DNA from: Parapedobacter sp. SGR-10
Lineage (GTDB): Bacteria > Bacteroidota > Bacteroidia > Sphingobacteriales > Sphingobacteriaceae
Assembly (NCBI RefSeq): GCF_011030405.1
Contig: NZ_JAAJTJ010000016.1
Span: forward strand, 1-64,000
Direction of reading: 5' to 3'
DNA: 64,000 bases
The notes under the pieces are model-generated. The model was not told the DNA's origin. It searched no databases and saw nothing but the letters and a program-made list of their open reading frames with translations. Positions 17,666 through 26,945 of this stretch are shown piece after piece. Position 1 is the first letter of the stretch. Every line of letters starts with the position of its first letter. A program made the translations under genes and the position numbers.

Positions 17666-20600
17666 TTAATCTTCCTCCTTATTTAACATGGCTTTCACTT
17701 TTTCGTCAAGAGTCTTAAATACCACAAACAAGACGGGAATAATAAATACGCCAAAGGTCACACCAAACAGCATACCGCCTGCTGCACTGTAGCTGATCGA
17801 GTGGTTGCCGATAGCAGAAGGGCCCACGGTCCACATCAACGGGATCAAGCCCGCGACAAAAGCCAAACTGGTCATCAATATAGGACGCAGCCTAAGTTTG
17901 GCTCCATTGACCGCAGCATATACAATAGTCTGTCCCCTCCGACGTTCCTGTACAGCAAACTCCACAATCAGTATAGCATTCTTGGCCAATAATCCGATCA
18001 GCATGATAAGACCTACTTGTACATAAATATTATTTTGTAATCCAACCAGAGCAATGCTCAAGTATACACCTATCAACCCGACAGGTACAGACAGCAGTAC
18101 TGCCCATGGCAAGATATAGCTTTCATATTGAGCGGCAAGCAGAAAATAAACAAACAAGATGCTCAATGCAAAAATAAGCACAGTCTGGGATCCTGAACGA
18201 CTTTCTTCAAAACTGATTCCTGTCCATTCATAGCCGTAATTACCGGGAAGCCTGTCTTCAGCCAACTGCTGTATAGCTTCCATAGCATCGCCGGAACTAT
18301 ATCCTTTCGCCGGTGTAATATTGACCGAAATAGCATTGTATAGATTATAGCGGGATACGGTTTCAGGGCCGACGACTTTTTCTAGTGTCAGCACCGTACT
18401 GACAGGGACCATCTTGCCTTCATTGTTACGGACAAAAATCGAATTGAACGATTCCGGATCCTTTCTAAAGTCAAAATCAGACTGTACATACACCCTGTAT
18501 TGACGGCCAAACCGACTAAAATCCCCTGCTTGCACACGGGCAAAGTAAGTACGGATCGTGGACATCAGTGCATTGATGCTCACACCCAAGGATTTAGCTT
18601 TGACTACATCGATATTGACTTCATATTGTGGGAAGTTGGCTTTGAAACTGGTATATGCTGTTGCTATTTCCGGCAACTCGTTGAGTTGATTGATAAAGGT
18701 GTCCGCTATCGTATTGAAATCACGGATATCTCCACCCATACGATCCTGCAAGACCATCTCTACCCCGGCAAAATCTCCAAATCCCTGCACGGTAGGCCTT
18801 GGATACACAGAAAAACGGGCCTCGTTGATTTGCGAAAGATCTGATCGTACGCTATCCATAAAAGCCTTGATATCTTTTGTCTTTTTCCTATCGGCATGGG
18901 GCAGCAGGTTGATATAACCTGTAGCAAAAGCCGAACTGGAACTTCCTTCCAATGCATTATAGCCCGATACAGTGGTCATACCCAAGATGTCTGCACGGTG
19001 TTTTAATATACTGTCTGCACGATGAAGCACTTCGGTGGTACGAGCCAACGAAGCTCCGGGAGGCATGGCCAACACATAGGTAACAAAGCCATCATCTTCT
19101 GTAGGAATGAAACTCTTGGGCGCTCTGAGCATCAAAATCACGCCAATAACTGTTATCACACCCAATCCTAACCAGGCTATTGTTTTACGTTGGATCAAAA
19201 AGTTGACCGCAACAAGATACTTGGAGGTCACCCGCTCAAAAGAGGTATTGAAGTTTTCGAAAAAAGCGATCTTAAATCGTTGAAATTTACTGTGATTTTT
19301 CTTTTCTTCTTTTCTACGAGCTGTAGGACTTTTGAGCAACAAGGCACATAATGCGGGGCTAAGTGTCAAGGCATTCAGTGCCGAAATAAGGATAGCCGTA
19401 GCTAATGTATAAGCAAACTGTCGGAAAAATATCCCCGCCGGACCTTCCATAAACCCTACCGGAAGAAACACAGCGGCCATGACCATCGTAATGGAAAGTA
19501 TAGCGCTTGTGATTTCGGACATGGTGGACAAAGTAGCCTCTTTTGCCTTCATGCCCGTACTTTGCATTTTATGGTATATCGCCTCCACGACGACAATCGC
19601 ATCATCCACAACGATACCGATGGCCAGTACAAGAGCAAACATGGTCAGTACATTGAGCGAAAACCCAAACAGCTGCAAAAAGAAAAATGTACCGATCAAA
19701 GATACCGGAATGGCTATCGCTGGTATCAAGGTAGCTCTCACGTCCTGTAGAAAGATAAAGACAATGATAAAAACCAGTATAAATGCTTCAAATAAAGTGT
19801 GCTTGACCTGATTGATCGATTCATCGATCTGATCCCGTACAGAATATGTGATTTCGTAATGAATACCTCTGGGAAAAGACTTGGCCTGTTCTTCCAACAC
19901 CTTACGCACAGCGACATCAATATCATGGGCATTGGATCCGCTTGTCTGTGTGATATTGAGCGTAAGTCCCGGATACCCATTGACCTTATTGTCGCTGCTC
20001 AGATTCGTTGCACCGAATTCAATCCTTGCAATATCCCTTAGATACAGGACCGATCCATCTTTATTGGTTTTGACAACGATATTCTGAAACTCCTCCGGCT
20101 GGGTCAAGCGCCCCTTGTGCTTGATGACGGTTTCAAAAGCCTCTCCCGAGGTCTCCCCAAATCTTCCCGGAGCAATCTCAAAATTCTGATCCTTGATGGC
20201 ATCCATGACATCCTTGGGGATCAAGTTATAAAGTGCCAGTTTTTCGGGATTGAGCCACAGCCGCATAGCGTAATCCCTGGCTCCCAACCGAGATACCTGA
20301 GCCACTCCGTCTACCCGCAGCAGGGGACGCATGAGATTGATCTGTGCATAGGCCTGTAGAAAGGTCTCGTCATAGATCGTGTCTTGATGATCCGAATAGA
20401 GGTTGATCGTCATGATCACACCACTCTGCCGGGGCATGACGGTGATGCCCGATTCATTGACTTCAGCAGGAATGGCGCTGGTAGCCTTGGATATCCGGGT
20501 CTGTACATTTACAGAAGCAATTTCAGGATTGGTTCCCGTCTTGAAGAAGACCTGTACCGAACCTGATCCGGAATTGGAGGAAGAAGACTTGATATAAGTC

Positions 20601-20824
20601 ATGTTTTCAACCCCATTGATAGCTTCCTCTATGGGCAAAAGCACACTGGTAGCCACTGTTTCCGCATTGGCTCCCGGATAACTCAATGAAACAATAACGC
20701 TAGGCGGTGCTATTTCGGGAAACCGGGAAACCGGGAGCATGACAAGGCTCACGAGCCCCAATATGACCAGTAGAATAGATACGACTGTAGCGAGGACAGG
20801 TCGGCTGATAAATTGTTTGAGCAT
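17666..20824 (-). CDS. RND multidrug efflux pump (HAE1/AcrB type)
   Basis: The 1052-residue pump has the two-half RND layout with twelve helices. It begins MLKQFISRPVLATVVSILL, carries the proton-relay Asp pair in helix 4 (LAIGIVVDDAIVVVEA) and the matching region in helix 10-11 (GLLAKNAILIVEFA), and has large periplasmic loops. An ATG at 20878 would add 18 residues that are not family-like, so the ATG at 20824 was chosen. It works with the adaptor (96 nt upstream) and the outer-membrane channel. Hydrophobic drugs and dyes are the usual substrates; the actual set is unknown. Confidence 0.96.
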   Translation of the reverse strand: MLKQFISRPVLATVVSILLVILGLVSLVMLPVSRFPEIAPPSVIVSLSYPGANAETVATSVLLPIEEAINGVENMTYIKSSSSNSGSGSVQVFFKTGTNPEIASVNVQTRISKATSAIPAEVNESGITVMPRQSGVIMTINLYSDHQDTIYDETFLQAYAQINLMRPLLRVDGVAQVSRLGARDYAMRLWLNPEKLALYNLIPKDVMDAIKDQNFEIAPGRFGETSGEAFETVIKHKGRLTQPEEFQNIVVKTNKDGSVLYLRDIARIEFGATNLSSDNKVNGYPGLTLNITQTSGSNAHDIDVAVRKVLEEQAKSFPRGIHYEITYSVRDQIDESINQVKHTLFEAFILVFIIVFIFLQDVRATLIPAIAIPVSLIGTFFFLQLFGFSLNVLTMFALVLAIGIVVDDAIVVVEAIYHKMQSTGMKAKEATLSTMSEITSAILSITMVMAAVFLPVGFMEGPAGIFFRQFAYTLATAILISALNALTLSPALCALLLKSPTARRKEEKKNHSKFQRFKIAFFENFNTSFERVTSKYLVAVNFLIQRKTIAWLGLGVITVIGVILMLRAPKSFIPTEDDGFVTYVLAMPPGASLARTTEVLHRADSILKHRADILGMTTVSGYNALEGSSSSAFATGYINLLPHADRKKTKDIKAFMDSVRSDLSQINEARFSVYPRPTVQGFGDFAGVEMVLQDRMGGDIRDFNTIADTFINQLNELPEIATAYTSFKANFPQYEVNIDVVKAKSLGVSINALMSTIRTYFARVQAGDFSRFGRQYRVYVQSDFDFRKDPESFNSIFVRNNEGKMVPVSTVLTLEKVVGPETVSRYNLYNAISVNITPAKGYSSGDAMEAIQQLAEDRLPGNYGYEWTGISFEESRSGSQTVLIFALSILFVYFLLAAQYESYILPWAVLLSVPVGLIGVYLSIALVGLQNNIYVQVGLIMLIGLLAKNAILIVEFAVQERRRGQTIVYAAVNGAKLRLRPILMTSLAFVAGLIPLMWTVGPSAIGNHSISYSAAGGMLFGVTFGVFIIPVLFVVFKTLDEKVKAMLNKEED

Positions 20825-20920
20825 AGTAATGAATAAGTAGTACTGCCGTTCGTCGGATAAGTTTAAAAAACCAGACAAACAACACCTGCAAAAAAATTAT
20901 GTATCCGTTTTTTGAGAATA

Positions 20921-22081
20921 CTAAATAGGTGTAATAACCGATCCGTCTGTCAATTTATCAAAGCCACTGACTAGGATACGCTCTCCTGCACTTAACCCTT
21001 CCGAGACAATGTAGTTGGCCTTACTCTTACCCGAGATCGTAATATTTCGGCGCTGTACGGTATTATCTTTATTGACGACAAATACAAAAGTCTTATCCTG
21101 TAAATCGCTAATGGCAACCTGTGGTATTTGGATAACTTGTTTTTTGACCTCGGTTACCTTGAGCGTTCCGCTGCTTCCTGATCGCAACATATTTCCCTGA
21201 TTAGGAAATGTGGCACGTAATGAGATGGCGCCGGTCGTCCGATCTACCTGTCCATTGACAGCATCGACAATCCCTTTTTTCGGATACTCTTCACCATCGG
21301 CAAGCACGAGCGTGACGTCTGGGAATGTCAATTTCTTGTTTTCATTGTATTGCACACCATGGATACTATCTTGATGGGCCTGCATCTTGGAAAAATACAG
21401 ATAATCCGACTCACTCATGGAAAAATAAACATAGACTTCCTGCACATCGGACAGATAGGTCAGCGGCTCTTTGTCTCCTTTGCCGACCAGATTACCGACC
21501 CTTTTGGGTATGCGTCCGATATATCCACTGACTGGTGCGGTGATGGTCGTAAAATCCTTGTTGATCTGTGCACTTCTTACCGCAGCCGAAGCTTGATCCA
21601 GTGTAGCTTTGGCCACTTCATAATCGGATTGTGCAGCAGCCAATTTGACTCCCGAAATAACATCGTTCTCTACCAGAGGCTTCAGACGGTCTATTTCGAG
21701 CTTGGCATTTTTGAGCTTTGCCTTGGCCACTTGTTCCGTAGCGATCATGTTATTGAGATTTTCCTGATATGTAGAAGGGTCGATCTTAAACAGCTTTTGC
21801 CCCTTTTCGACATACTCACCTTCGTCGACATAGATCTCCTGCAACAGCCCTTCTACTTGGGGACGTATCTCTACATTGACTTTACCCTCGATATTACCGA
21901 TATAGTCTTTGACCGTGACCGCATCCGAATACGCTACTTCATGGACGGGAAGGGCCAGTGGTTTTGTTGTATTTTCTTTTTCTCTTGATACGCCCGATAA
22001 ACAATTGGTCAATAAAATGGATGTTCCTAGCACGCCTACAATGCCTATGATGATGGTTATTCTCTTCTTCACTTTATACAT
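20921..22081 (-). CDS. RND periplasmic adaptor (membrane fusion protein)
   Basis: The 386-residue lipoprotein (lipobox LLTNC) has the HlyD/AcrA order: beta-barrel start, lipoyl half-motifs (VEIRPQVEGLLQEIYVDEG at about 70-88 and the return half near 190), a coiled-coil hairpin (about 105-180) and a C-terminal membrane-proximal domain. It joins the RND pump to the OprM-type channel and is the first gene of the operon. No dedicated regulator gene lies beside it. Confidence 0.95.
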   Translation of the reverse strand: MYKVKKRITIIIGIVGVLGTSILLTNCLSGVSREKENTTKPLALPVHEVAYSDAVTVKDYIGNIEGKVNVEIRPQVEGLLQEIYVDEGEYVEKGQKLFKIDPSTYQENLNNMIATEQVAKAKLKNAKLEIDRLKPLVENDVISGVKLAAAQSDYEVAKATLDQASAAVRSAQINKDFTTITAPVSGYIGRIPKRVGNLVGKGDKEPLTYLSDVQEVYVYFSMSESDYLYFSKMQAHQDSIHGVQYNENKKLTFPDVTLVLADGEEYPKKGIVDAVNGQVDRTTGAISLRATFPNQGNMLRSGSSGTLKVTEVKKQVIQIPQVAISDLQDKTFVFVVNKDNTVQRRNITISGKSKANYIVSEGLSAGERILVSGFDKLTDGSVITPI

Positions 22082-22213
22082 GTATCTCTCCTTATTTTCC
22101 TTACTTCTTTTGCAACTTTTTTGTTACTGTTAACGTGTTACAACAGACAATTATTATGCCACTTAACAAAATTTAAGGTTTTTTAGGAACTACAGGTAGA
22201 TAGCGTAGATAAT

Positions 22214-22416
22214 AGAGGGTGTCTCAAAAGGTCTGGCAATTCATATAATCGTCATTTCGAACGAAGAGAGAACCGAGTGAAACGAGCTCTCCGCAGGAAA
22301 ATCTATGGATGAATTAGAATTAACTAATTTTCAACAAGTTGAAAAGCTGCTTAGCCATAGATTTCTCCTCGTACCTCGTCGAAATGACGGTATGATTGGC
22401 TTTTTAGACACTCTCG
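22214..22416. repeat. About 200-bp imperfect palindromic element (MITE/REP-like)
   Basis: The ends GAGGGTGTCTCAAAAGG and CTTTTTAGACACTCTC are inverted copies. Inside them CGTCATTTCGA (left) faces TCGAAATGACG (right), and AAATCTATGG (left) faces CCATAGATTT (right). The whole 203 bp can fold on itself and has no coding frame. The CGTCATTTCGA core is typical of a dispersed intergenic repeat in this phylum. It fills most of the 344-bp gap before the RND adaptor gene; the rest of the gap shows nothing else. Confidence 0.75.
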
Positions 22417-22425
22417 TTCAGAAGT

Positions 22426-23394
22426 CTAGTTTACAAACTTCTTGTGCTTCCGTTTCGATATTTTCTCTACGTTTACCGGTTGTGGCAACTTCACATAATA
22501 GCCTGTTCCGTCGTAGGGTCGTTTGCGTGGGTGTGATTTACATTCTTCCGAACAGCAACCGTCCATTTTCCAACCGCACTCGTCACACTGGGTGAAATGT
22601 TCATTGCACTCCGGATTGGCGCAGTTGATCATCTTTTTAGTGGTTGTACCACAATTTTTACAGGTAGAAACGACTGTTGGATTGACGGAGTTAACCGGAA
22701 CAGTGACACGATTGTCAAAAACATAGCATTCGCCTTCGAAATCCTTCCCCCCCGCTTCCTTTCCATACTTGATGATCCCCCCATGGAGCTGATAAACCTC
22801 TTCAAAACCTTCTTTCAACAATAGGGCCGAAGCTTTTTCGCATTTGATGCCACCCGTACAATAGGTCAATATTTTCTTTCCTTTATATTTTTCAAGCTCT
22901 TTGACCTTTTCCGGAAATTCACGGAAGTTTTCGATATCCAATGTTACCGCGTTTTTGAAACGGCCAACACTATGTTCATAGTTCGAACGCACATCCAATA
23001 CCACGACATCATCACGGTCTTTCATTTCCATGAATTCTTTTGGCTCGAGATGCTTTCCCGTTTGTTTGTTCGGATCGATCACTTCGGGGTTTCGCAAACC
23101 CGAATGTACGATCTCAGGTTTGTAACGACAATGCATCTTAATAAAGGAGAGCTCGTCCACATTGTCAATCTTAAAATCTGTCTTGGCAAATCTTGGATCG
23201 GCGTGTACGGCATCCATATAGGCTTTACAGGCTTCCGATGTACCCGATACTGTACCATTCAAGCCTTCGTTGGCAACGATGATACGTCCGACCAAACCCA
23301 GTGATTTGCAAAATTCCAAATGATCAGCGGCAAACTGTTCCGCATTTTCGATAGGGCTGTAGCAATAGTACAGCAATGTTTGATATTCTGCCAT
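22426..23394 (-). CDS. trhO: tRNA uridine-34 hydroxylase, rhodanese family
   Basis: The 322-residue protein matches TrhO (YceA): an N-terminal ferredoxin-like domain (about 1-100), a rhodanese domain (about 115-225) with the catalytic Cys in TYCTGGIKCEKA, and a C-terminal Cys-rich tail with repeated CxxC pairs (CKNCGTT, CANPEC, CDECGW, CCSEEC) that likely binds zinc. The family makes 5-hydroxyuridine at the tRNA wobble position. It is a single gene. Confidence 0.94.
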   Translation of the reverse strand: MAEYQTLLYYCYSPIENAEQFAADHLEFCKSLGLVGRIIVANEGLNGTVSGTSEACKAYMDAVHADPRFAKTDFKIDNVDELSFIKMHCRYKPEIVHSGLRNPEVIDPNKQTGKHLEPKEFMEMKDRDDVVVLDVRSNYEHSVGRFKNAVTLDIENFREFPEKVKELEKYKGKKILTYCTGGIKCEKASALLLKEGFEEVYQLHGGIIKYGKEAGGKDFEGECYVFDNRVTVPVNSVNPTVVSTCKNCGTTTKKMINCANPECNEHFTQCDECGWKMDGCCSEECKSHPRKRPYDGTGYYVKLPQPVNVEKISKRKHKKFVN

Positions 23395-23484
23395 AAGTCA
23401 TTGATACCGCTGCAAACGGCGTTTAATGTTAAAATTTCGATGGGCAAAGATACGAAAAAAGAAAGAGACAAAAATTGATGGGCA

Positions 23485-23721
23485 TCACTTTTTGACAAGA
23501 GGTTTCAATAAATATTCCAATCCGTTGATCTTGATCTCATATAACGTAGCAAGTTGCATACCCAATTTTCCCGGAGGGAAGCCCTTATTGTGAAACCAGG
23601 CCAGATAAGGTTCGGGTAGACGGTACAAAGGCCAATCCTTATATTTACCGAAAGGCATTTTGTTGTTTGCCAATTCGATCAGTATCTCGGGGTTGAATAG
23701 ATCATTCTCTTGTTTTGCCAT
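23485..23721 (-). CDS. DUF3820 family small protein
   Basis: The 78-residue protein is a complete DUF3820 domain, with the hallmark KMPFGKYKDWPLYRLPEPYL and WFHNKGFPPGKLG. The family is often linked to nucleic-acid processing (similar segments occur beside exonuclease domains), but its role is not established. Its start overlaps the last 20 nt of the upstream glycosyltransferase gene, so the two are probably co-transcribed. Confidence 0.9.
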   Translation of the reverse strand: MAKQENDLFNPEILIELANNKMPFGKYKDWPLYRLPEPYLAWFHNKGFPPGKLGMQLATLYEIKINGLEYLLKPLVKK

Positions 23722-24454
23722 GTGAAATGCGGTGTTTGATCAATCGAAATGCAATAATGATATGGTTGAAAAAGTTTGGCAGAAAGCCGTAATATTTGTT
23801 AAATATCTGATATCTTTCTTTGAGACTTAGGCGATGTCTTTTTTGCGACATGCCGCCTACGAGATACCTCACGATGTAGGCATGCACATTTTGGGTTGTT
23901 TGAGCTTTTTTTGCCGCCCGAATGACCCAATCTATATCTGCACTCAATTGGTATCGCAGATCGTACGGTTCGGCAATACTTCGGCGGATATATATAGCTT
24001 GATGGCAGATATTCATGCCATACCGAAACGATTTCCAGTTAAATGTCTTAGGGGCTTTGTGCCTTCTATCGCCTATGATACGGCGTTGTTCGTCGACTAA
24101 CTTGGTCTCGCCATAGATGATATCGGCACCCTTGCCCTTGTCTACCACGTACTGTATGGTGTCTTTGTCAAACAATTCGTCCCCCGAATTCAAAAAGAGC
24201 ACATAATCCCCCGTCGCTACGGCCAGTCCCTTGTTCATCGCATCGTAGATTCCCTTGTCTTTTTCGGAAATCAGCATAGTAATATGCTCTTTGTAGCGCT
24301 CGATAACGTCTAGCGTACCATCCGTGGAAGCTCCGTCAATAATAATGTATTCTATAAACGGATAAGTTTGGCCAACGACCGATTGGATGGTGTATTCGAT
24401 ATCTCTGACATTGTTATAGACGATGGTGATAATGGATATTTTGGGGTCTTTCAC
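23702..24454 (-). CDS. Glycosyltransferase family 2
   Basis: The 250-residue enzyme has the GT-A fold of family 2: ISIITIVYNNVRDIEYTIQS at the start, the nucleotide-sugar loop IIDGASTDGTLDVIERY (about 38-54), and the metal-binding turn FLNSGDEL (about 91-98). It lies 2 nt after a second glycosyltransferase gene. Sugar donor and acceptor are unknown; the neighbours point to surface polysaccharide assembly. Confidence 0.92.
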   Translation of the reverse strand: MKDPKISIITIVYNNVRDIEYTIQSVVGQTYPFIEYIIIDGASTDGTLDVIERYKEHITMLISEKDKGIYDAMNKGLAVATGDYVLFLNSGDELFDKDTIQYVVDKGKGADIIYGETKLVDEQRRIIGDRRHKAPKTFNWKSFRYGMNICHQAIYIRRSIAEPYDLRYQLSADIDWVIRAAKKAQTTQNVHAYIVRYLVGGMSQKRHRLSLKERYQIFNKYYGFLPNFFNHIIIAFRLIKHRISHGKTRE

Positions 24455-24456
24455 TA

Positions 24457-25365
24457 TTATTTTCTTTTATTACGCCACAATTTCAAGCCAAAACGCACAG
24501 CTCTTTGCAAAATATTGCCTTTTCGATGCCTGTAAAAATGTTTAATGGACTCATAAGCCACTCTGTGTTCTTCAATCTTGTCGGGAAAATATGTAACGGC
24601 TTCTTCTGCCAGCATCACACGGTACATACTGTCATTGTCCGAATGTGTTCCGGAGCCATCTGTTCCGATATTCTGTATCATGGAATGCCGTGGATACAAT
24701 ACCAACCCTCCCTGATTGAAGATGGAAAGATACCAGCGTATAGCCCATGAATTGATCTTTCCGGCTTTGAATGCATTGATCTGCTTCCAGAAATTTTCGC
24801 TGTGGTCAATGCTAAAGCGTTTGATATCTTGCTTTGAAAAATCAGCTGTGAGCGCGTAGATATCGGCATTGAAGTCTGCCCAAGCCCTTTTCCACGTAGC
24901 CCACCCCCAACTGTTGGCAACCCGAAAGAAAAAAGTTTCGGGCAGTTTCTCCACATTTTTGACAGGGTACATATAGCCGCTGATCTCCATGACCCGCGCT
25001 TCCTGCTCGTACCGATCCAATCCATCATTAAAATAGCGTAAGCCATAGGGGGAGATTTCCAGATCGTCTTCCAACACGATGGCCCGTCCATACGCATTGA
25101 CCACCTTGGTGACTCCGTCGATGATATTTGCAGCAAGCCCCCAATTTTTCTCTCTTTCGACAATAGTGATCGTCTTGAAAGCCCAGGGTTCTCTCAAAAT
25201 CGCCCGCACCTCATTGACCTTGGCAATAGCCTCTGCATCTTTGGCTCCATCGGAGAAAACAACCAACTCAGACTCAGCAGCCTGTTCGGCTTTTTCCAGC
25301 GCTTCTATTGTTCTCCGCGTGTGGAATGGCCTATTGTAAACAAAAAGGGCTATTGGAGCAATCAT
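24457..25365 (-). CDS. Glycosyltransferase, GNT-I/family 2-like
   Basis: The 302-residue enzyme has a GT-A-like fold: PIALFVYNRPFHTRRTIEAL at the N-terminus, VVFSDGAKD, and the acidic donor-binding motif VLEDDLEISPYGLRYFN (about 95-111). The WGWATWKRAW segment is typical of sugar transferases found in Bacteroidota polysaccharide loci. The gene is divergent from the flippase gene and shares its promoter region. Confidence 0.88.
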   Translation of the reverse strand: MIAPIALFVYNRPFHTRRTIEALEKAEQAAESELVVFSDGAKDAEAIAKVNEVRAILREPWAFKTITIVEREKNWGLAANIIDGVTKVVNAYGRAIVLEDDLEISPYGLRYFNDGLDRYEQEARVMEISGYMYPVKNVEKLPETFFFRVANSWGWATWKRAWADFNADIYALTADFSKQDIKRFSIDHSENFWKQINAFKAGKINSWAIRWYLSIFNQGGLVLYPRHSMIQNIGTDGSGTHSDNDSMYRVMLAEEAVTYFPDKIEEHRVAYESIKHFYRHRKGNILQRAVRFGLKLWRNKRK

Positions 25366-25465
25366 ATAAGACCGATGCTGAATGTTTTTTTAACAAAGAT
25401 AATGAGTATATACCTAAAAGGCCATGGTATCTTGCTTTTTTATTATACACAGCGAAAAACTTTTC

Positions 25466-25473
25466 TAACTTTG
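25466..25473 (+). promoter_or_regulatory. Candidate -7 element of the wzx-fkbM operon
   Basis: TAACTTTG fits TAnnTTTG, 18 nt before the flippase ATG. No clear TTTG is seen at -33. Confidence 0.5.
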
Positions 25474-25490
25474 AGTGATCGATTTGATAT

Positions 25491-26933
25491 ATGAGTGATA
25501 ATGCCAAACATTTGACCCTTAAGGGCTTATTCTGGAATGCCATCGATAGATTTGGCAATCAGGCTATAGTGACTATTGTGGGAATCGTGACGGCACGCGT
25601 CCTCTCTGTCGAAGATTTTGCAGTCGTAGCTGTATTAACGATTTTTTCAACGGTAGCAACTTCCTTTATAGACAGTGGCTTAGGAACATCATTGGTCCGT
25701 ACTAAGGTTGTCGAAGAGAAAGACTACTCCAGCATGTTTGTGTTCAATCTAGCAATCAGCAGCCTTCTCTATCTGATTCTTTTCTTTGCCGCACCATTTA
25801 TCGAAGACTTCTATCACATCAAAGGCTTGACGCTATATGCGCGTGTCCTATTCTTACAACTGCTCATTCATGCTTTTGGTATAGTCCAATATATCAAAAC
25901 CTTGAAAAATATGCAGTTTAATATCACGGCGCGTGTAAATATACTGTCCATCTTCCTGTCCGGCGCAATTGCCATAGTGATGACCTTTCTGAGTTTCGGT
26001 GCTTGGGTATTGGTTTTGTTGCCGGTTCTTAATTCGGTTTTTCGGACAACTTTCTTTTGGATCTGGGGGGATTGGAGGCTGGATATGCGTGTGAGCAAAA
26101 GTTCCCTAAAAAAACACATGGGATTCTCGCTCTCTTTTATGGTTGCCAATCTATTCGGCAAAACCATATCCCCCTTGTACAACTCTATCATCGGAAAATA
26201 TTATAATACCCTCCAAACGGGTTATTATTATCAGGCCAATAAATGGGGCGAAACCCCAAATCTACTTATTTCCTCCGTGGTTCAAGGCACAACTCTTTCC
26301 ACGTTGACATTGCTTCAGGATGATCCTCCCCGGTTCCTCAATGCCTGTAGAAAGACCATGTCTACACTGTCGTTTGTCTTGTTTCCCGTGAGCTTATTTG
26401 CTATCAGTGCGGCTGAGCCGGGATTTGTATGGGTACTAACCGACAAGTATCTCCATGCAGTAGGGTACTTCCAATTGCTCTGCTTTGCCGGACTGTTTAT
26501 TTCATTGACCGAGCTGAACGTCAATTTTATCAATATCAAAGGCCAATCAAAATATGCCTTGCAGCTGGAAATTGTGAAGATCGGCTTGGCCTGTTTATTA
26601 TTGTTCCTGACTTACGACAAGGGTATCCTGTACATTATCTGGGGGCAGATGACGGTTCGGATTATTTGTTTTATCATCTCTACATTGTTTAGCCGACGTG
26701 TATATGGCTATCATCTGGGCTTACAGTTGAGGGATGCACTGCCTTCATTTCTGATGGGTGCAGCGGCAGCCTTTATTTGTTATATGCCACAATATTTTTC
26801 TATATTGAACAATCCCTTTGCCATGCTTATTTTGCAAGGGATTATTTTTCTACTGATTTATAGTGGACTTAGCCATCTTACCCGCAATACCATTTGGACG
26901 GATGTGCTCGAGTTGGTAAAAAGGCGTTTTTAA
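25491..26933 (+). CDS. Polysaccharide flippase/exporter (Wzx, PST family)
   Basis: The 480-residue membrane protein has about 12-14 hydrophobic helices and the Polysacc_synt start (LTLKGLFWNAIDRFGNQAI), followed by the SGLGTSLVRTK segment of the WzxC subgroup. It flips undecaprenyl-linked sugar units across the inner membrane. It is the first gene of the plus-strand half of the polysaccharide locus. Confidence 0.93.
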   Translation: MSDNAKHLTLKGLFWNAIDRFGNQAIVTIVGIVTARVLSVEDFAVVAVLTIFSTVATSFIDSGLGTSLVRTKVVEEKDYSSMFVFNLAISSLLYLILFFAAPFIEDFYHIKGLTLYARVLFLQLLIHAFGIVQYIKTLKNMQFNITARVNILSIFLSGAIAIVMTFLSFGAWVLVLLPVLNSVFRTTFFWIWGDWRLDMRVSKSSLKKHMGFSLSFMVANLFGKTISPLYNSIIGKYYNTLQTGYYYQANKWGETPNLLISSVVQGTTLSTLTLLQDDPPRFLNACRKTMSTLSFVLFPVSLFAISAAEPGFVWVLTDKYLHAVGYFQLLCFAGLFISLTELNVNFINIKGQSKYALQLEIVKIGLACLLLFLTYDKGILYIIWGQMTVRIICFIISTLFSRRVYGYHLGLQLRDALPSFLMGAAAAFICYMPQYFSILNNPFAMLILQGIIFLLIYSGLSHLTRNTIWTDVLELVKRRF

Positions 26934-26945
26934 AAAAAGACTTAC

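Noticed and set aside
20825-20878. Longer N-terminus of the RND pump (start at 20878)
   Set aside because: The added 18 residues are polar and unlike AcrB family starts; the MLKQF start fits helix 1.
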